Source of the DNA: Angiostrongylus vasorum
Taxonomy: Eukaryota > Nematoda > Chromadorea > Rhabditida > Metastrongylidae
Direction of reading: 5' to 3'
Assembly (NCBI GenBank): GCA_018806985.1
Contig: JADANN010000174.1
Location: 1,314,001-1,378,000 of the forward strand
DNA: 64,000 bases
The notes under the pieces were generated by a model. That model ran no database searches. It saw nothing but the letters and a program-made list of their open reading frames with translations, and was not told where the DNA came from. A program made the position numbers and the translations under genes. This document shows positions 22,614 through 34,153 of this stretch, piece by piece (the stretch's first letter is position 1; each line of letters begins with the position of its first letter).

Positions 22614-23494
22614 AGAATTTGTCCGTCGCGACTGTGGAAACTCGACGCAGACGAATTAGGCTGCGCCGCTGAGCGCCAAACGCCAAGGAATTCGACGAAT
22701 CTCCGACATTCCACCACTCCACCCATTTGGCGACGAACTCTTCTCCCATAATTTAGTACGACATCGTGTTCAGATATGATTAGAAACTGTGTGAGCGAAC
22801 GACGTATGTTGGCAAAAAGCTAGAGAAAATAAAATTGAACAATTTTGTCACGGGTCACAAATGAACACTGATTTATTCTTGTTTGACTACTACACCAAAT
22901 GCTGCAAATGCATGGTAATAGGAATAATGGTAATAGCAATGGTCCTATTAACGCGATGGATGAGAAATAGTTGGATGAAGTGGTATATGAGATGGCTTTT
23001 CTCCGACTTTTTAGCCTGTGAGAAAAATGGAACCATGGAAACAGTGGAAAAGTAGGGAACCGAACAAAAAGAGATGAGGACTCAAAAGAAGCTATTTGAT
23101 GAGATTGAAACCTAGGTTGCTTTTTTCGTTGGTGTTATGGGAATGCTTGGCTTTTCTCCGACTATGTTCTCCAACAGTTTGAAGTTTTCCGCTAAGAAAA
23201 CTTCAAACTGTTAGAAAAATAGCAACTAACCAGGTCGAAATTGCTCAAACGAAAGTTCCCACTCCTGCCCTGGTTATGCCTTAAATCACAATGCACCCTT
23301 ACGCTACAGATTCTGCTGTTACTATAGCGCAATGCCGCTAATAAAATTGACTCAAGAAATCACTTCGAATGCCCACATGAAAAAGTACAGAGTTTTCATG
23401 TCGCCGAAAATCGCACCCATCACATCACCTGAACGACCCGCTCTTCGCTCCTCCCACGTCATGCGAAAATAGCTGCTGACTAATGTTTTCACCG
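22614..23494. other. 5' flank of the EF-hand gene
   Basis: No exon or repeat family member was recognised. The stretch holds a perfect 17-base-pair hairpin (23173-23212). Confidence 0.5.
23173..23212. repeat. Perfect short inverted repeat (17-bp stem, 6-nt loop)
   Basis: Left arm 23173-23189 (aacagtttgaagttttc) and right arm 23196-23212 are exact reverse complements around cgctaa. Weaker pairing continues outwards for several bases. It lies about 350 bases upstream of the EF-hand start codon. Confidence 0.8.
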
Positions 23495-23501
23495 TATAAA
23501 A
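23495..23501 (+). promoter_or_regulatory. TATA-like box of the EF-hand gene
   Basis: tataaaa lies 56 bases before the start codon at 23557, at a suitable distance for a core promoter with a short leader. This is inferred from position only. Confidence 0.4.
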
Positions 23502-23556
23502 CGCGTCGAAGGCATGGAGTTCTAACCATCCACACACGGACACAAGCCGATCCAAC

Positions 23557-26500
23557 ATGCAACTAGCCTTAATCACCACAGCGCTCTGTTGTAGTGCTTT
23601 CAGTGCACCAGTGCCAGTTCCACTCGAGGAAGAGTTCAACTTGCCCGGTTTCAGCGCTGTGCAAGAAAATCACGGTAATATTTATTGTCTACGGTTTTCA
23701 ACTTTGTTCTATCCTAACCATAACGAAAACAGAGCGATCACTTTGGCCAACATACCAGTATTCGTTGGTAGAAAATCAACATTCACACTGACTATGTCCA
23801 AATTTGCCTGTGGTACGAAATTATTCAAAGAGCTCTGCGGCTTAAGGGTTCAAAATCGGTTAAAATCCCACGGGCAATTATTTCATGAACAGCTCTCGAA
23901 ACAAACGTCTGGGCTAACACCAGCTAACCTATGTAATGAAAGAACATTTTACCTACATTTGGTCATTAAAGTTGTTATTACTACATAAATCGACCAGATC
24001 TCAGCACTTCTCGCATGCGATTCGTTTCTTTGCCTCCGCGATCTACAAAGGTCTTCTAACATCTCTGCGCGTGGCTTAGGCTAATTCTTGGAGAATTTTC
24101 CATCTTCATCACGAATGACGTCGAATGCCAGGTCGGAATCTTCCTGAAATCGTGGAATAGCCGTGTTAGAGTTTTCCTATGTGAATTACATGGTGCCTGT
24201 TTGATCCAGCCAACTCAGGCGTTAATTTCCCATACCGTAAGGATGGGAGGTTTAGTGGGCCGTAGCGAGGTCGAGGCAGCTCCTAGGTTAGGTGTCCACG
24301 CAATGAACGGGCTCACTAAGACTGCAGCTACCAACTCCTTATTAAGACCTGTTTAAAGCAGTAAATGCTAGCTCACCCGCTCATCAACTTTGTGGTGACA
24401 AATAATCTGAAAAAGCAAGTCATTTCTTGCGATATCCAAGGACTTAGACTTGTACTTTTCTATTTCAAATCCAAAGATTGGAAGCAGTTTCCAAACCGAC
24501 CGTCATTTAACCTCATTAGTAGAACAATCAACACATTTTTAAATTGCTGAGCTTATACGAGGTTCATAATATTGTTTACTTGTACTAACGCTTCGACGTT
24601 TCCGTCTTCGTCTGTAAAAGCAGTTTATTTACACGTTTGCACAATGACACTAGTTTTTCTTAAAGATCCAGACGACTACACAGAGAACTTGAATGTTCTG
24701 ATGTGTTGGAAGCTATTTCTAGTGGATTTTGTGACTGTGGTGGGATGTTAATGATGGACAAGATCGAAATCTGGGCCATTATTCACTAACATCATTAATG
24801 GCATTCCAAACATCTCAAGTTCTTGAAAAAAGTTTGGGTTCGACATGGTAAACCGCGCCGCCTTCCCAACTGGTTTCCCATCGCAAGTCCTAATGAGTCA
24901 TGAAAGAATCGTTTGTTACTAGTGTAAGAGAATGTGCAGATACTGTGGCCTTCGAACATACCTTGTACGTAACGATTGTTTTTCAGATGAAAAATTTCTC
25001 CGAGTTGATCAAAACAGGGACAAGAAGCTGAATTTCGACGAATTTCTGCATATGGAATTAGCCTATGTTGATGCAAAAAAGGAGGAATTCGATTTACTCG
25101 ACAAAGACGGTCAGTGGCTTTTACATCAACCCTTTGTACTGCGTTTTTCTTGAACTTCTATTCGAGCCACTCAAATCATTGTCAAAAATCCAGGTGACGG
25201 TATAATAACACAAAAAGAATATGAGGAGCACTACCGCGGAGTCACAAATCAAAGTGAAGCGCGCCGAACGGAATATTTCGCCAAGGTGTTTCAGGACTTT
25301 GACGAAGACTTTGACATGTCTCTGAGCCAAGATGAGCTAGAAAAATTGCTGGCAAAACGATTCCTTGTGAAGCCACGTGAAAATTTTCCAAAGCTCTTCT
25401 ATATCCTCGACAACGACCATAGTGGTGGACTGGACCTAAACGGTAGGCACCGATCAGTATATGGAAAGTTACAACAACCCTAATTAACTGAGAAAAAAAA
25501 GAAGAAAAAATGAGGGACAATGTAGAATAGTGACCTTAGTCTTTTCTGTCTTTGAGATCTGTTTAGATTCCGGAAGTTCTAAAATAGATCAATAACGAAC
25601 ATGGTATCGTCCTGAAGATAGACTGAATTAAAAACCTAAAGCAGATACTTAGAGTGAATCTAAAACTCTTGCGCACTTCGTTTGACACTCGTTCTTCTCT
25701 CTTGCGATCTTCATCCATGGGGTGGTCCGTCTCGACCATAAAAACGTATGCGAATACCATTTTGTAACCTTGCCCGAACTTTGGGACGAGTAGCGAATTA
25801 GTAGCAATGCCTTTCGTCACGAGAATAGTGCCGGTTTGACCTCATACCAGCTTACAGAGCCTCTTCTCACTCCAAGGCCGACAAATTTGTGCCGTATTTG
25901 TTTGGACTTGAATCACTTTCTTCAATCCACGTGGGGGCGACCTAGTGCGGCTCTCGTAGAATTCCGTGGAGATTTCATTCAATTAGCATTAAATGACGCT
26001 CATAAAGACGATCAAGTAGCTGCGAACCAACAAGTTTCGAAGATCTACGTGTATGATGAGTGCGAGAAAACGAATCGAATGCAAGAAGTACACGGATCCG
26101 CACAGTAAATGCTAAGATGGGTCATTTGAAAAAGTCTTGAAACGGTATCCAAGTGGAAATAAAGCTATTTGACGTTATCCCCAAACATGTCCACCCATCT
26201 TATCGGACAGCCTTGGAAACCCGTTTTTATCATCTTGAAGTCTTTTGCGTAATTCAAGCCTTCTTGTTCAGTTATGGTCATTTTTTAAATTTTTTCGTTA
26301 AATAACCCACTCTACTTGTGTTTTGATTTCGCAATGTCTACAGTTACGGATCTCGAGGGTTGAGTAACTTTGTAATGTTTGAACTACGCAAGCGGGCTAT
26401 AGTTGTGGTCTAGTGGTTAATTTCAGTCGTTCAAGCACCGTGTGTGCTGCGATATTAGTCCTATTGCCGTATAGCAGAATGTTGAGAGGGTCATGAAGAT

Positions 26501-27516
26501 CAAAAAAGGAAGCGTTAAGTTCCAGTCAGTCAGTTCACCCACGCCTTCTCTGAGAGGTCCGAACGCAGGCCATTCTAATGTCAATCTTCTGCACAATTCC
26601 TATTTTACGTCCCTCCCTATATTCGTGGAAGGCGAGTACACATAAGAGGTGTTCATGCTATCGAATCACCTCCCATTTTGCTTTGTTTCCTATCATGACG
26701 TTGCTTCTTCGTTAACTGGACTTTTTCGCACATAGGCATTGCCTAGTTCATTTTCCGCCTCATTGAGCTCTTTAGGCCTCTCCAAGTTCTTCTCTACTTC
26801 TCGAAAAGATGGTTCCTGTAAAAATTTAACAATTCGTCATAAAACCTTATGCCTTTTTTGTCCCAATCCAGTGACTTCTTTATCCACTGCAAAGACCGTT
26901 GCGGATGGCTTTGACGAGATAATTTTGCCTTCTCAGACACCTGTGGTTACAATGTTTTCCATGGGAATAATACGGTTTGATGGGTAACTTCCGATTTAGT
27001 AACGATTACTGTGATGTGTGAAGAACTAAATGCTTTTAGAATGCCCCACGGATCAAATAATTTGCTCAAATTTGCTTTCGAAAGGGCTAAAGTCGTTTAT
27101 TCATTCCTTTCTAGCTCACTCTCCCACAAAATCTATGGTTTTTAGAGTACATGAAATTCGATGCGACCTTTCCGTTTGAGCAGACCGACCCGATTCCGTA
27201 CGACGTGAAGAGAGTCAGATCAAATGCTGAGATCTCGTCGTTGCAAACAGTGCCTGTGAAGGCAACCTCAGTGCCGAACTCCACTGTAGATGTACGAGAT
27301 GCCCAGGCAATCGCACAAGTTATGGGTCGAGCCCCAACCTCGTTCAAAAATTCCGTACCTAAAAATGTGGTTGTTCTACAAAAAGGCGCCTCAACGTCAT
27401 TATTCGAGCACGCTGTCACTGCAAAGGGCGATTTCACCACTGATCCCGTTAAGCTGGGCCCGTTTCGGCAAATTCTACCCATCCGAAAAATTGTCAAAGC
27501 CGTGAAATCTATCTAA
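23557..27516 (+). CDS. Secreted four-EF-hand calcium-binding protein
   Basis: Four exons join in frame: 23557-23674, 24987-25109, 25194-25442 and 27146-27516, all with GT/AG borders and all splitting a codon after its first base. The product has 286 residues. Residues 1-17 are a signal peptide (MQLALITTALCCSAFSA), and the short APVPVP segment after it suggests secretion or the secretory lumen. Four EF loops follow at about 47-58 (DQNRDKKLNFDE), 78-89 (DKDGDGIITQKE), 117-128 (DEDFDMSLSQDE, with Met where Gly is usual) and 153-164 (DNDHSGGLDLNE). Loops 2 and 4 are completed across introns, which supports the model. After loop 4 comes a tail of about 120 residues rich in Val, Ser, Thr and Pro that I cannot assign. 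Introns 1 and 3 contain SINE-B copies. The nearest known type is CREC or other secretory-pathway EF-hand proteins; orthology is not established. Confidence 0.85.
23997..24350 (-). mobile_element. SINE-B copy in intron 1 of the EF-hand gene
   Basis: Minus-strand, diverged SINE-B: atctcagcacttctcgcat, then gcgattcgtttctttgcctc, ctacaaaggtcttctaac and the reverse body. The tRNA head is poorly preserved. Confidence 0.7.
25830..26125 (+). mobile_element. SINE-B copy in intron 3 of the EF-hand gene
   Basis: Plus-strand, diverged SINE-B, starting near the B box (gtgccggtttgacctc) and ending in gagaaaacgaatcgaatg and cacggatccgcacagtaaat. The A box is lost or lies just upstream in degraded form. Confidence 0.7.
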
Positions 27517-27939
27517 GTTGATCTGTTCGTTCTAATATTATGCTGATTTTCTCATGTACAGTTGTAAAAATCATTATGTGTGATTTTTGACAAATAATAT
27601 CTACATTCCTAAGCTTTTAAACTAGAACGTTTTTGACAGGTACTATGATCTATGGATAATTTTTGCTACCTTCTTGTAATATATTTATTGTTGTTTTATG
27701 ATTCCTGTACATTAGTAAATACGTCGTACACAACTTCCCATGCTCATTACAGCAAAGCGAAACTACAAGTCGTGCCTATGACAGTGGTCACAGATTGTGC
27801 ACGAAAACTGTTACGAGGGTAATTCACGCCACTTGAAGTAGTAGAATAAACAGGTACCTTATAAAGCATTTGATGTTGATCACTCTAAGAAGGAGCACCA
27901 CACGTCCTACTTCATCAGGTGTGGTAAAGGTGATTGTGG
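27517..27939. other. 3' flank of the EF-hand gene
   Basis: AT-rich sequence with no further exon. It probably contains the 3' untranslated region, but no single polyadenylation signal stands out close to the stop. Confidence 0.45.
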
Positions 27940-28135
27940 GCATGCTTGGCCTGTACTTGAAACAGGCTACCGATATATCAAGTCAGTTTTCTATCCCTCA
28001 CACATGTCTGGTACTAATTTTTTGACCCTGAAAGGATGGAAGGCTTGGTGAGCCCGAATGCAACAGCAAACTATCAGCTCATTCAGCGTGTACTGCAAGA
28101 CCTGCGTTCTAATCACTGCACTACACGAGCTCGAG
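27940..28135 (-). mobile_element. SINE-A remnant
   Basis: Minus-strand match with tggtactaattttttgaccc, ggatggaaggcttggtgagc and the head region ctaatcactgcactacacga. It is strongly diverged and the tail is missing. Confidence 0.6.
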
Positions 28136-28627
28136 AAAAGGGAGATCGTACGCGAATCTATCTAGGTTTTCTAGGTTTCCATTGGACAAATAGTAAAAAA
28201 TTCTTTTAGCTTTAGGTTTAAATTAAGCACATACTGTGGTGTCTGTCTAAGCACTCTTCTGTGCCGCAGTACTTCGGTGGAGTTCTAGTGTTCCGGACTC
28301 ATCTCAGACTGGAGAGTTATACACTTGATGACAATACAAAAAGGAAAACGAGAAAGAAGTGTACTGAGCGTTGATTGAGTTGGTAAGCAGGTGCTTACCA
28401 GATGTTCCTTAAGAAGATCGCCTTTTTGTTATTGAAACATTTTCATCAAAACGTTCTTAAATGTTATTATGCGCTCATTGAGAATTTAAGTAAGCTGTTA
28501 ACGATGCAGATTTGTATGAAAAAGTATAACAAGGGAAATTCTTGATCAGTTTTATTTGGAGGAATAATAGAGGAATTATAAAACTACGACACTACTCTAA
28601 ATCGTATTTTGCTGACATATACAAGGA

Positions 28628-28853
28628 AGGGCGCGTGTGGCGTAGTGGTCAGAGGCGCTCTGCAACAGATACGTGGAATTGATTCCCGCGCCCATGGCTC
28701 ACCGAGCTCGGTACATCGGAAGGCCACCCGCGTGTCATTGTATAGGCCAGATACGCATTCAGTCACCTCCAAACGATGCTTAATCAAGTCGAATGCATAG
28801 CGCATGCCTCAGTTATTGATCAACGCCAAGAGCTTTGTCCTTTATTATCCTTT
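28628..28853 (+). mobile_element. SINE-A copy with internal deletion
   Basis: The head is well preserved (gcgtgtggcgtagtggtcag, B box gtggaattgattcccgc). It then jumps from ccatggctcaccgagctc to ggtacatcgg, losing about 70 bases of the body. The 3' part and tttattatccttt tail are present. Confidence 0.85.
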
Positions 28854-28954
28854 ATACACAAACGCTTTGCGGTGATTGCAAATGAATGAGAAATCTTGTG
28901 CCATCGTGCCTTTTCCTAGGAGGACTCTATTCACAATCAATATTGCCATAGTAA

Positions 28955-29141
28955 AAAAAAAACTACTTTGCTGTGAAAAAAGGAACTAAATTTGATATCA
29001 AAGAGTGCTTCACAGGAAAACAGCGCGAAAACCTCGGGCCACTGGTTAAAATGTTTAAGCAAAGCGATCTGGGGAGGAATTTGTATGAAACGAACTACAT
29101 GCGAAATTCGAGCTACCAATGTACAAATTCTTTCAGCATAG
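28955..29141 (+). CDS. Possible exon, unrecognised
   Basis: An open frame reads NYFAVKKGTKFDIKECFTGK and continues to NSSYQCTNSFSI, ending at a good donor (catag|gtaaaa at 29142). A stop lies directly upstream in frame, with no acceptor between. So it is either a first exon without a visible start codon or a decayed exon. The product is unknown. Confidence 0.25.
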
Positions 29142-29763
29142 GTAAAATCGGAAAAGCAATTTGACGACCAGAGAAGAGGTGAAGAAAGCACACTCGTAGT
29201 GAAAATCTTTGTTTCGAGGAGGGAGGAGAGCATGGAGCAATGCGCACAATCTGTTGGAGTCACAGTGGGACCAATTTGTGGAATATCTGCAATGTGGAAC
29301 AGTAGAGCTCTCTCTAAGTTAGGCGACAGCTGTGCTTGTTTGCTTCATAAAAACACATTTAAGTCCCTTGTTAGGCGGCTTCTGAATGACGTCGTGGTTC
29401 CCTGAGCCCTCAAATTAATAGACCAAGGCAAGCCTGGGGTGTTGAAATACTGACTTCATAAATCAGTAGGCTTCGGTCATTCTATAGCGAAAAATTGCAT
29501 TCGCATCTACGACGCTATGTGAAGTCGGATGCATGACGTTCCTCTAAGGTCTTAATCAATGCCGGATAATCTTAAGCATTATCTTGTATTTAATTCTTTA
29601 TTCAATCACCAGCGTGTACCTAATTTTTCATCATTCCGAAATCAGTGTTCAATCTCAACCTGCATATTTAAAGTGGTATGTCCCATATCAAAGCAAACTT
29701 TATTAGTCTAAATAAGAGTCATTGGATTCCACATATTTTCGTTAAAGAGAACCATGTTGACAT

Positions 29764-30690
29764 CTACGCATTGCTTTGAAATCCCAATCCTCTGAATGCG
29801 CCACAGTCGTTGAAAGCAGTTTTGATCTCGGTTTGATTTTTGCGGCATTTCTGGTATGCAAAGTTTTTTAAGTCTCTAAAGGAGCCATAGTTAGCAGAAG
29901 TGATGTCCGTGGAGTCTGCTAGATGAGGCAGAGTTTCTCGACAGCACTCCTTCAACGTCTGCAACGCCGGTTATACGGATGCACGATCTCACGTTAGCAC
30001 AGGAGATTGCTTTGTTGATCAATGCGGAGCACAGAAATTGAAATTTCCGCTGCATTTCGTCGATCTATTAGACGCACTTTACTTTCGTAATCGTCTCATC
30101 CGGTAGCAAGCTGTGATGGATTAAATCAGCGTTAGAACACCAAACGGGAGACGTGACCTTCTTTTGATGCAATGTCGGCTTCGGGAATGCTATAGAGCTT
30201 CACCACGGTTCAACCTCTGAGTGAATCGTAGCCGGCTTTCACCAAAGGACCCATTTCTCGTTGCATACCGCAGTACGGTGGAGAAACGGATCGTTCTGGT
30301 TGCGCAGAAGCGCCTACGACACCTTAAAACAGCGATTTATCTGAATGGCAATCAATTTGTGCGGCATCCATTTGTCGACGTTCCTCGATCTTCTGATGTT
30401 CTTCGATTGCTTCAATACAGTTGAGATTTTTTTAGCGAGTCATAGAAGTTCTCAAGCAATTAGCGTACATTTGCCTGCAGAGAAACCTTCATTTCTTCGT
30501 CGTCAATAGAAGAAAGACGTTCATGACCATCCTCATCTTCAAGATTAAATCCCCCACGATGAAGCTTTCAAACCAGCGTGACAGAGCGCATTCTTTAACA
30601 AATTTCTAGCTCCATATCGAAGGGCTGTCCCCAGCGGTTTGGCTGCACTCCTTCCGAGCTTGAATACGTGGATACATGTCGCAATTTCTC
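29764..30690 (-). pseudogene. Mariner transposase, decayed
   Basis: Minus-strand frames in order match a mariner transposase: an N-terminal WFESF...LEDEDGHERLSS-type region near 30540, a KWMPHKL-type linker, LRNQNDPFLHRTAVCNEKWV (normally CDEKW, so the first catalytic Asp is Asn), a SLLPDETIT motif, and a C-terminal frame (29964-29764) with LPHLADSTDITSANYGSFRD, where the usual SPDLAPSDYHLF has lost the last catalytic Asp (Asn). Multiple stops and frameshifts occur. No clear terminal inverted repeats were seen. It is not functional. Confidence 0.75.
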
Positions 30691-30950
30691 TCTTGACGTC
30701 TGAAATTTTAACCTTTGAAATTGGCTAAAATTATAAATTATGCTATAATTAAACTATTTGAACGAAAATGCATAGAAGAGTCTTCTATGACGGCGTATAA
30801 TAATAAGCTTTAACCACCCAAGTCTGAGGTATCCTTCGATCCACATCGTGGTGAAGACGTCTATACACCCATGCAATTTTGAGTCAGAACTCCTGGGGGG
30901 ATTAAATTGCTCAATCAGTAATAGGCCAGATTGAATACCCCGCACACTTT

Positions 30951-32865
30951 GTGCTCCCGTCTATGACGTCAGGCGGTAAGACGACAGCTGAGAGGCCACG
31001 AAATCTCGGGCTACGCCGGACGTTACTGGAACTGGATCTGACGAACACAAGCACGACACGCCATGGAGATTGTTTCTTAGCTTTCACCTATAACGCCAGA
31101 ACACTCTCCACTGACGACAACATTCACGCCCTTCTTGAAGCCGCGAATCAAATAACATTTCATGTGAATGCACTACAAGAAACAAAAATCAAGAAGACCG
31201 ATATACGCCAAACCAAACAACGGCACCGTTTTCATCCGTGAATAAAGGGTCCCGTCACGAAATTTTGGCGACGTAGGCTTTGTAGTCCACCCGTCCATAG
31301 TCCATCTCGGCGACTCATACTAGATCCTTTCCCCTCGCATAGCCGTCCTCCGTCTTTAACTGTCGCATCACGAGAAGATCACTATCATCGACTGCTACTC
31401 ACCGACCAACGCAGCTTATGAGTGCGAATTAAATGCTTTCTACTATCAGTTGAAGTCATCCGCAATGATTAAGCATATCATAAATTTGTTGTCAATTTGC
31501 GTATCACAACGCCAGAATAGGAAAGGCCAACGAGAGCGAATACAGGATCTGAAGTTTTGGATTAGGAGAAAGAAATGGAAATGGAAGCCGCCTCGCAGGA
31601 CTCCTATCTGCAGCACGTCTCTTCCATGGAAACTCGTTTTTCCAGAAGAAAGGAAGCGCTGCTGCAGACGGGAGTCTCCCCAACGGCACGATCCAGACGG
31701 AGATCGACCATATTCTGAAAAAACAAAAGAAAGACGGTGCCTACTTGGCACATCGCTAGTACCATCAAACTGTTCTGGTTCTGATCGCCACCTTCTCCAT
31801 GCGAAGATTCGCTTCAGCCGTGAGCTGGCTCTCTTCATACCCACGAGGAAAAAGTCTAGCTGTACACGATGAGAACATTCTGAACGAAGTCCTGGCCAAA
31901 CGCGACTGGCAGATTAAAGAAGACCCGAGACCGAAGACTACGAGCTGCTTGTCGAAAGACTGAAAAGTTGTGCCGAATTCGCCTCAGCCTCTCAAGAAAG
32001 AAGATCGAATTGCATCTCCATTACCACTAAAGAACTGATTCAACGAAGAAATCTGAAAACTTGATCCTGCTGCAAATTGTTTAACAAGGTTAGTGATAAA
32101 TGTTAGTTGCACAAGAGCTTTGCAGGAAGACATGTATCGCTTCAGGCAGAAGAAACTACTGGAAGCAGCACAAAAAAGAAGTAGTCTCGAAAAACATCGT
32201 CGGGACTTGTGTGATTTTAATATTTCGGTGTTAGCCTTGATGAACCAAGATGGGATCACCAAAACTTCTCTTGTGTGGAATTAATAGCGGTAACGTTCTA
32301 CAGCAACCTTTCCTGTTCCACAATCTCGCCCTGGCCCTTAAAAACCCCGCTGGAGAAAAACACCACCTGAAATTCTTCCGTCGAAGGTTCAAGTTGCGGC
32401 GGGAAGCATGTAAAGAGGCACAGCTCCAGGACCCGATAATATTACTGCAGCCATCCTTAGAGCTGGAAGCCACAATTTACATGTACTTCTCGCAAATCAT
32501 ATGACAGCCTGCTTTCAAAAGGAAAAATCCCAGAACAGTGGAGAATGTCGCGTGCGGTCATCCTGCGCAAGAAAGGTGACCGAAGGGATCGTAACTACTG
32601 TCCGATGTGCTTGTTAACTGTACTCTACAAGCTCTTCACGAAGATTATCCTCTCGCGCATGTCAAGGACATTGGGTGAGGCGCAACCAGTCGAGCAAGCA
32701 GGATTTCGAAAAGGATTTTGCTGCATGGACCATATCCAAACCGTGTCCAGGGTCATCGAAGTTTGTCGGGAATACCAATTGTCGGGAACAAATGGCAAAT
32801 GTGCTGGGGTTCCCACAACTCGTGAAGACGGGCCCTCCAAGTATCCAAATATTCCAGTATATAAT
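30951..32865 (+). mobile_element. RTE-A copy with endonuclease start, internal deletions and 3' end
   Basis: At 31080 the frame FTYNARTLSTDDNIHALLEA and ALQETKIKKTD is the N-terminus of an AP-type (EEP) endonuclease. The rest of that domain is broken or deleted. From about 31450 to 32500 scattered frames match the EN-RT connector. At 32545 the RT begins (AVILRKKGDRRDRNYCPMCL, then EQAGFRKGFCCMDHIQTVSR). It then jumps to the 3' terminal block (gtgaagacgggccctccaag, tatccaa). Most of the RT, including the catalytic FADD, is deleted. Confidence 0.8.
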
Positions 32866-33075
32866 AACATGTATTAGAAACGAAATGCTGCTAAAACGTA
32901 CACAACAACAACTAAACTACAAATCTGACGTTAATTTCTAGAAAATTCAATTTTTTATTTCGGTAAAGCACGAATGTGAATACTTGTTATGGTTAGTGAT
33001 TCCAGAAGCGAGAAAGAAATTAGACAGTTGTAGCTTCTACAAACGTCCAAAATTCCGGAAAATAGGTCGTCCGAT

Positions 33076-33432
33076 AGGGGCTGGATAGCACGGAAGTAGT
33101 GAGATCCGTCATCACGAGCATGGTTCTAGTTCGATTCAGCTCCGAGCCAACCATGCCTCTCATCCTTACGGGTGAGGAAATTGCTACCGGTCTTGTCCGG
33201 GAAAAAGTCACCCTCTGCAATTAAACTTGGAATGCACCAGCCCGACTATCTCAGGACTCCAGGGAGAATTGCTCGACCAGTATTCTACGACACTCAAGAT
33301 GAAATGAAAATGCTCAAGCAGCAACCGAAGCCACACGTAAAATGTTAAAAGACCTTCGTGGACGACGGATTCGAGTGAACGAATCGAATGTGAGAAGTGC
33401 TGGAATTCGCACGGTAAAATTGAAGACGGGTC
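33076..33432 (+). mobile_element. SINE-B copy, full length
   Basis: Plus-strand SINE-B with A-box region (ctggatagcacggaagtagt), a good B box (ggttctagttcgattcagc), the conserved body and a 3' end gagaagtgctggaattcgca. Among the better-preserved copies. Confidence 0.85.
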
Positions 33433-33774
33433 ATATAAAATAAAAAAAAGTTCGTCTATACTGAAACGAGTGGTTCAACGTACACCGTGAAGAGCAGAGC
33501 TTCAACGTTAAAGCTAAACTGATGAGCAATCGTTTTCGACGCCAAAATAATAAATCAGTATGATCTTGTTTTATCAAACGATAAAAATATTAAGAAAAAC
33601 CCTAACATCACCTGTTAAGATGTTAACTTAGAAAAGAATTATGTTGAACCAAAAGCCCAATTCCAATATTTTTTAACCACGATTGGGACACTGTGTAATC
33701 ATCACCAGCGATCGTAATCGAATTATTAATTGTTCAGTAAACCCAAATGAACACAATACATCAATAGCTGGCTA

Positions 33775-33935
33775 TGGTGCGGATCCCAGCGGATCCCAGC
33801 ACTTGCATTCGATTGGTTTCCACAGACCAATCGTCCATAAAGGTTTTCGAATTTTTGGTGTTTAGGTACGGCTGTTGCTTTAGGATTGTCAACTTCTTTA
33901 TGAAAGTTAGGAACTTAGCCGGGCTAGAGTGTCCT
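33775..33935 (-). mobile_element. SINE-B 3' fragment
   Basis: Minus-strand 3' end (gtgcggatcccag, with ggatcccagc duplicated in tandem) and about 100 bases of body. The head is missing. Confidence 0.6.
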
Positions 33936-34153
33936 AACCTGCACTGCAGCGATTAAACTATTTCCAGTGAAGTCTGGTACCAATTTCTCAATGAAGTAAT
34001 CGTTTGTTGGGGATACACACATATGGAACGAAGATACTTATCGAAAAATTACAGCTTAGTCAGCTCTATACTGCAACGAACATAAATTTCAGGTTTCACC
34101 ATAAAACTAAACGAGGAAAACGCAGGATTTTAGCCCTTAAGATAAATATTTAC

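Noticed and set aside
26395..26470. Possible tRNA (gtggtctagtggtta motif)
   Set aside because: The A-box-like part is good but no B box or acceptor stem follows at the right distance.
31446..31872. Opposed frames of about 130-140 codons as genes
   Set aside because: Both lie in the broken RTE-A connector region, and neither has splice sites or host-type motifs.
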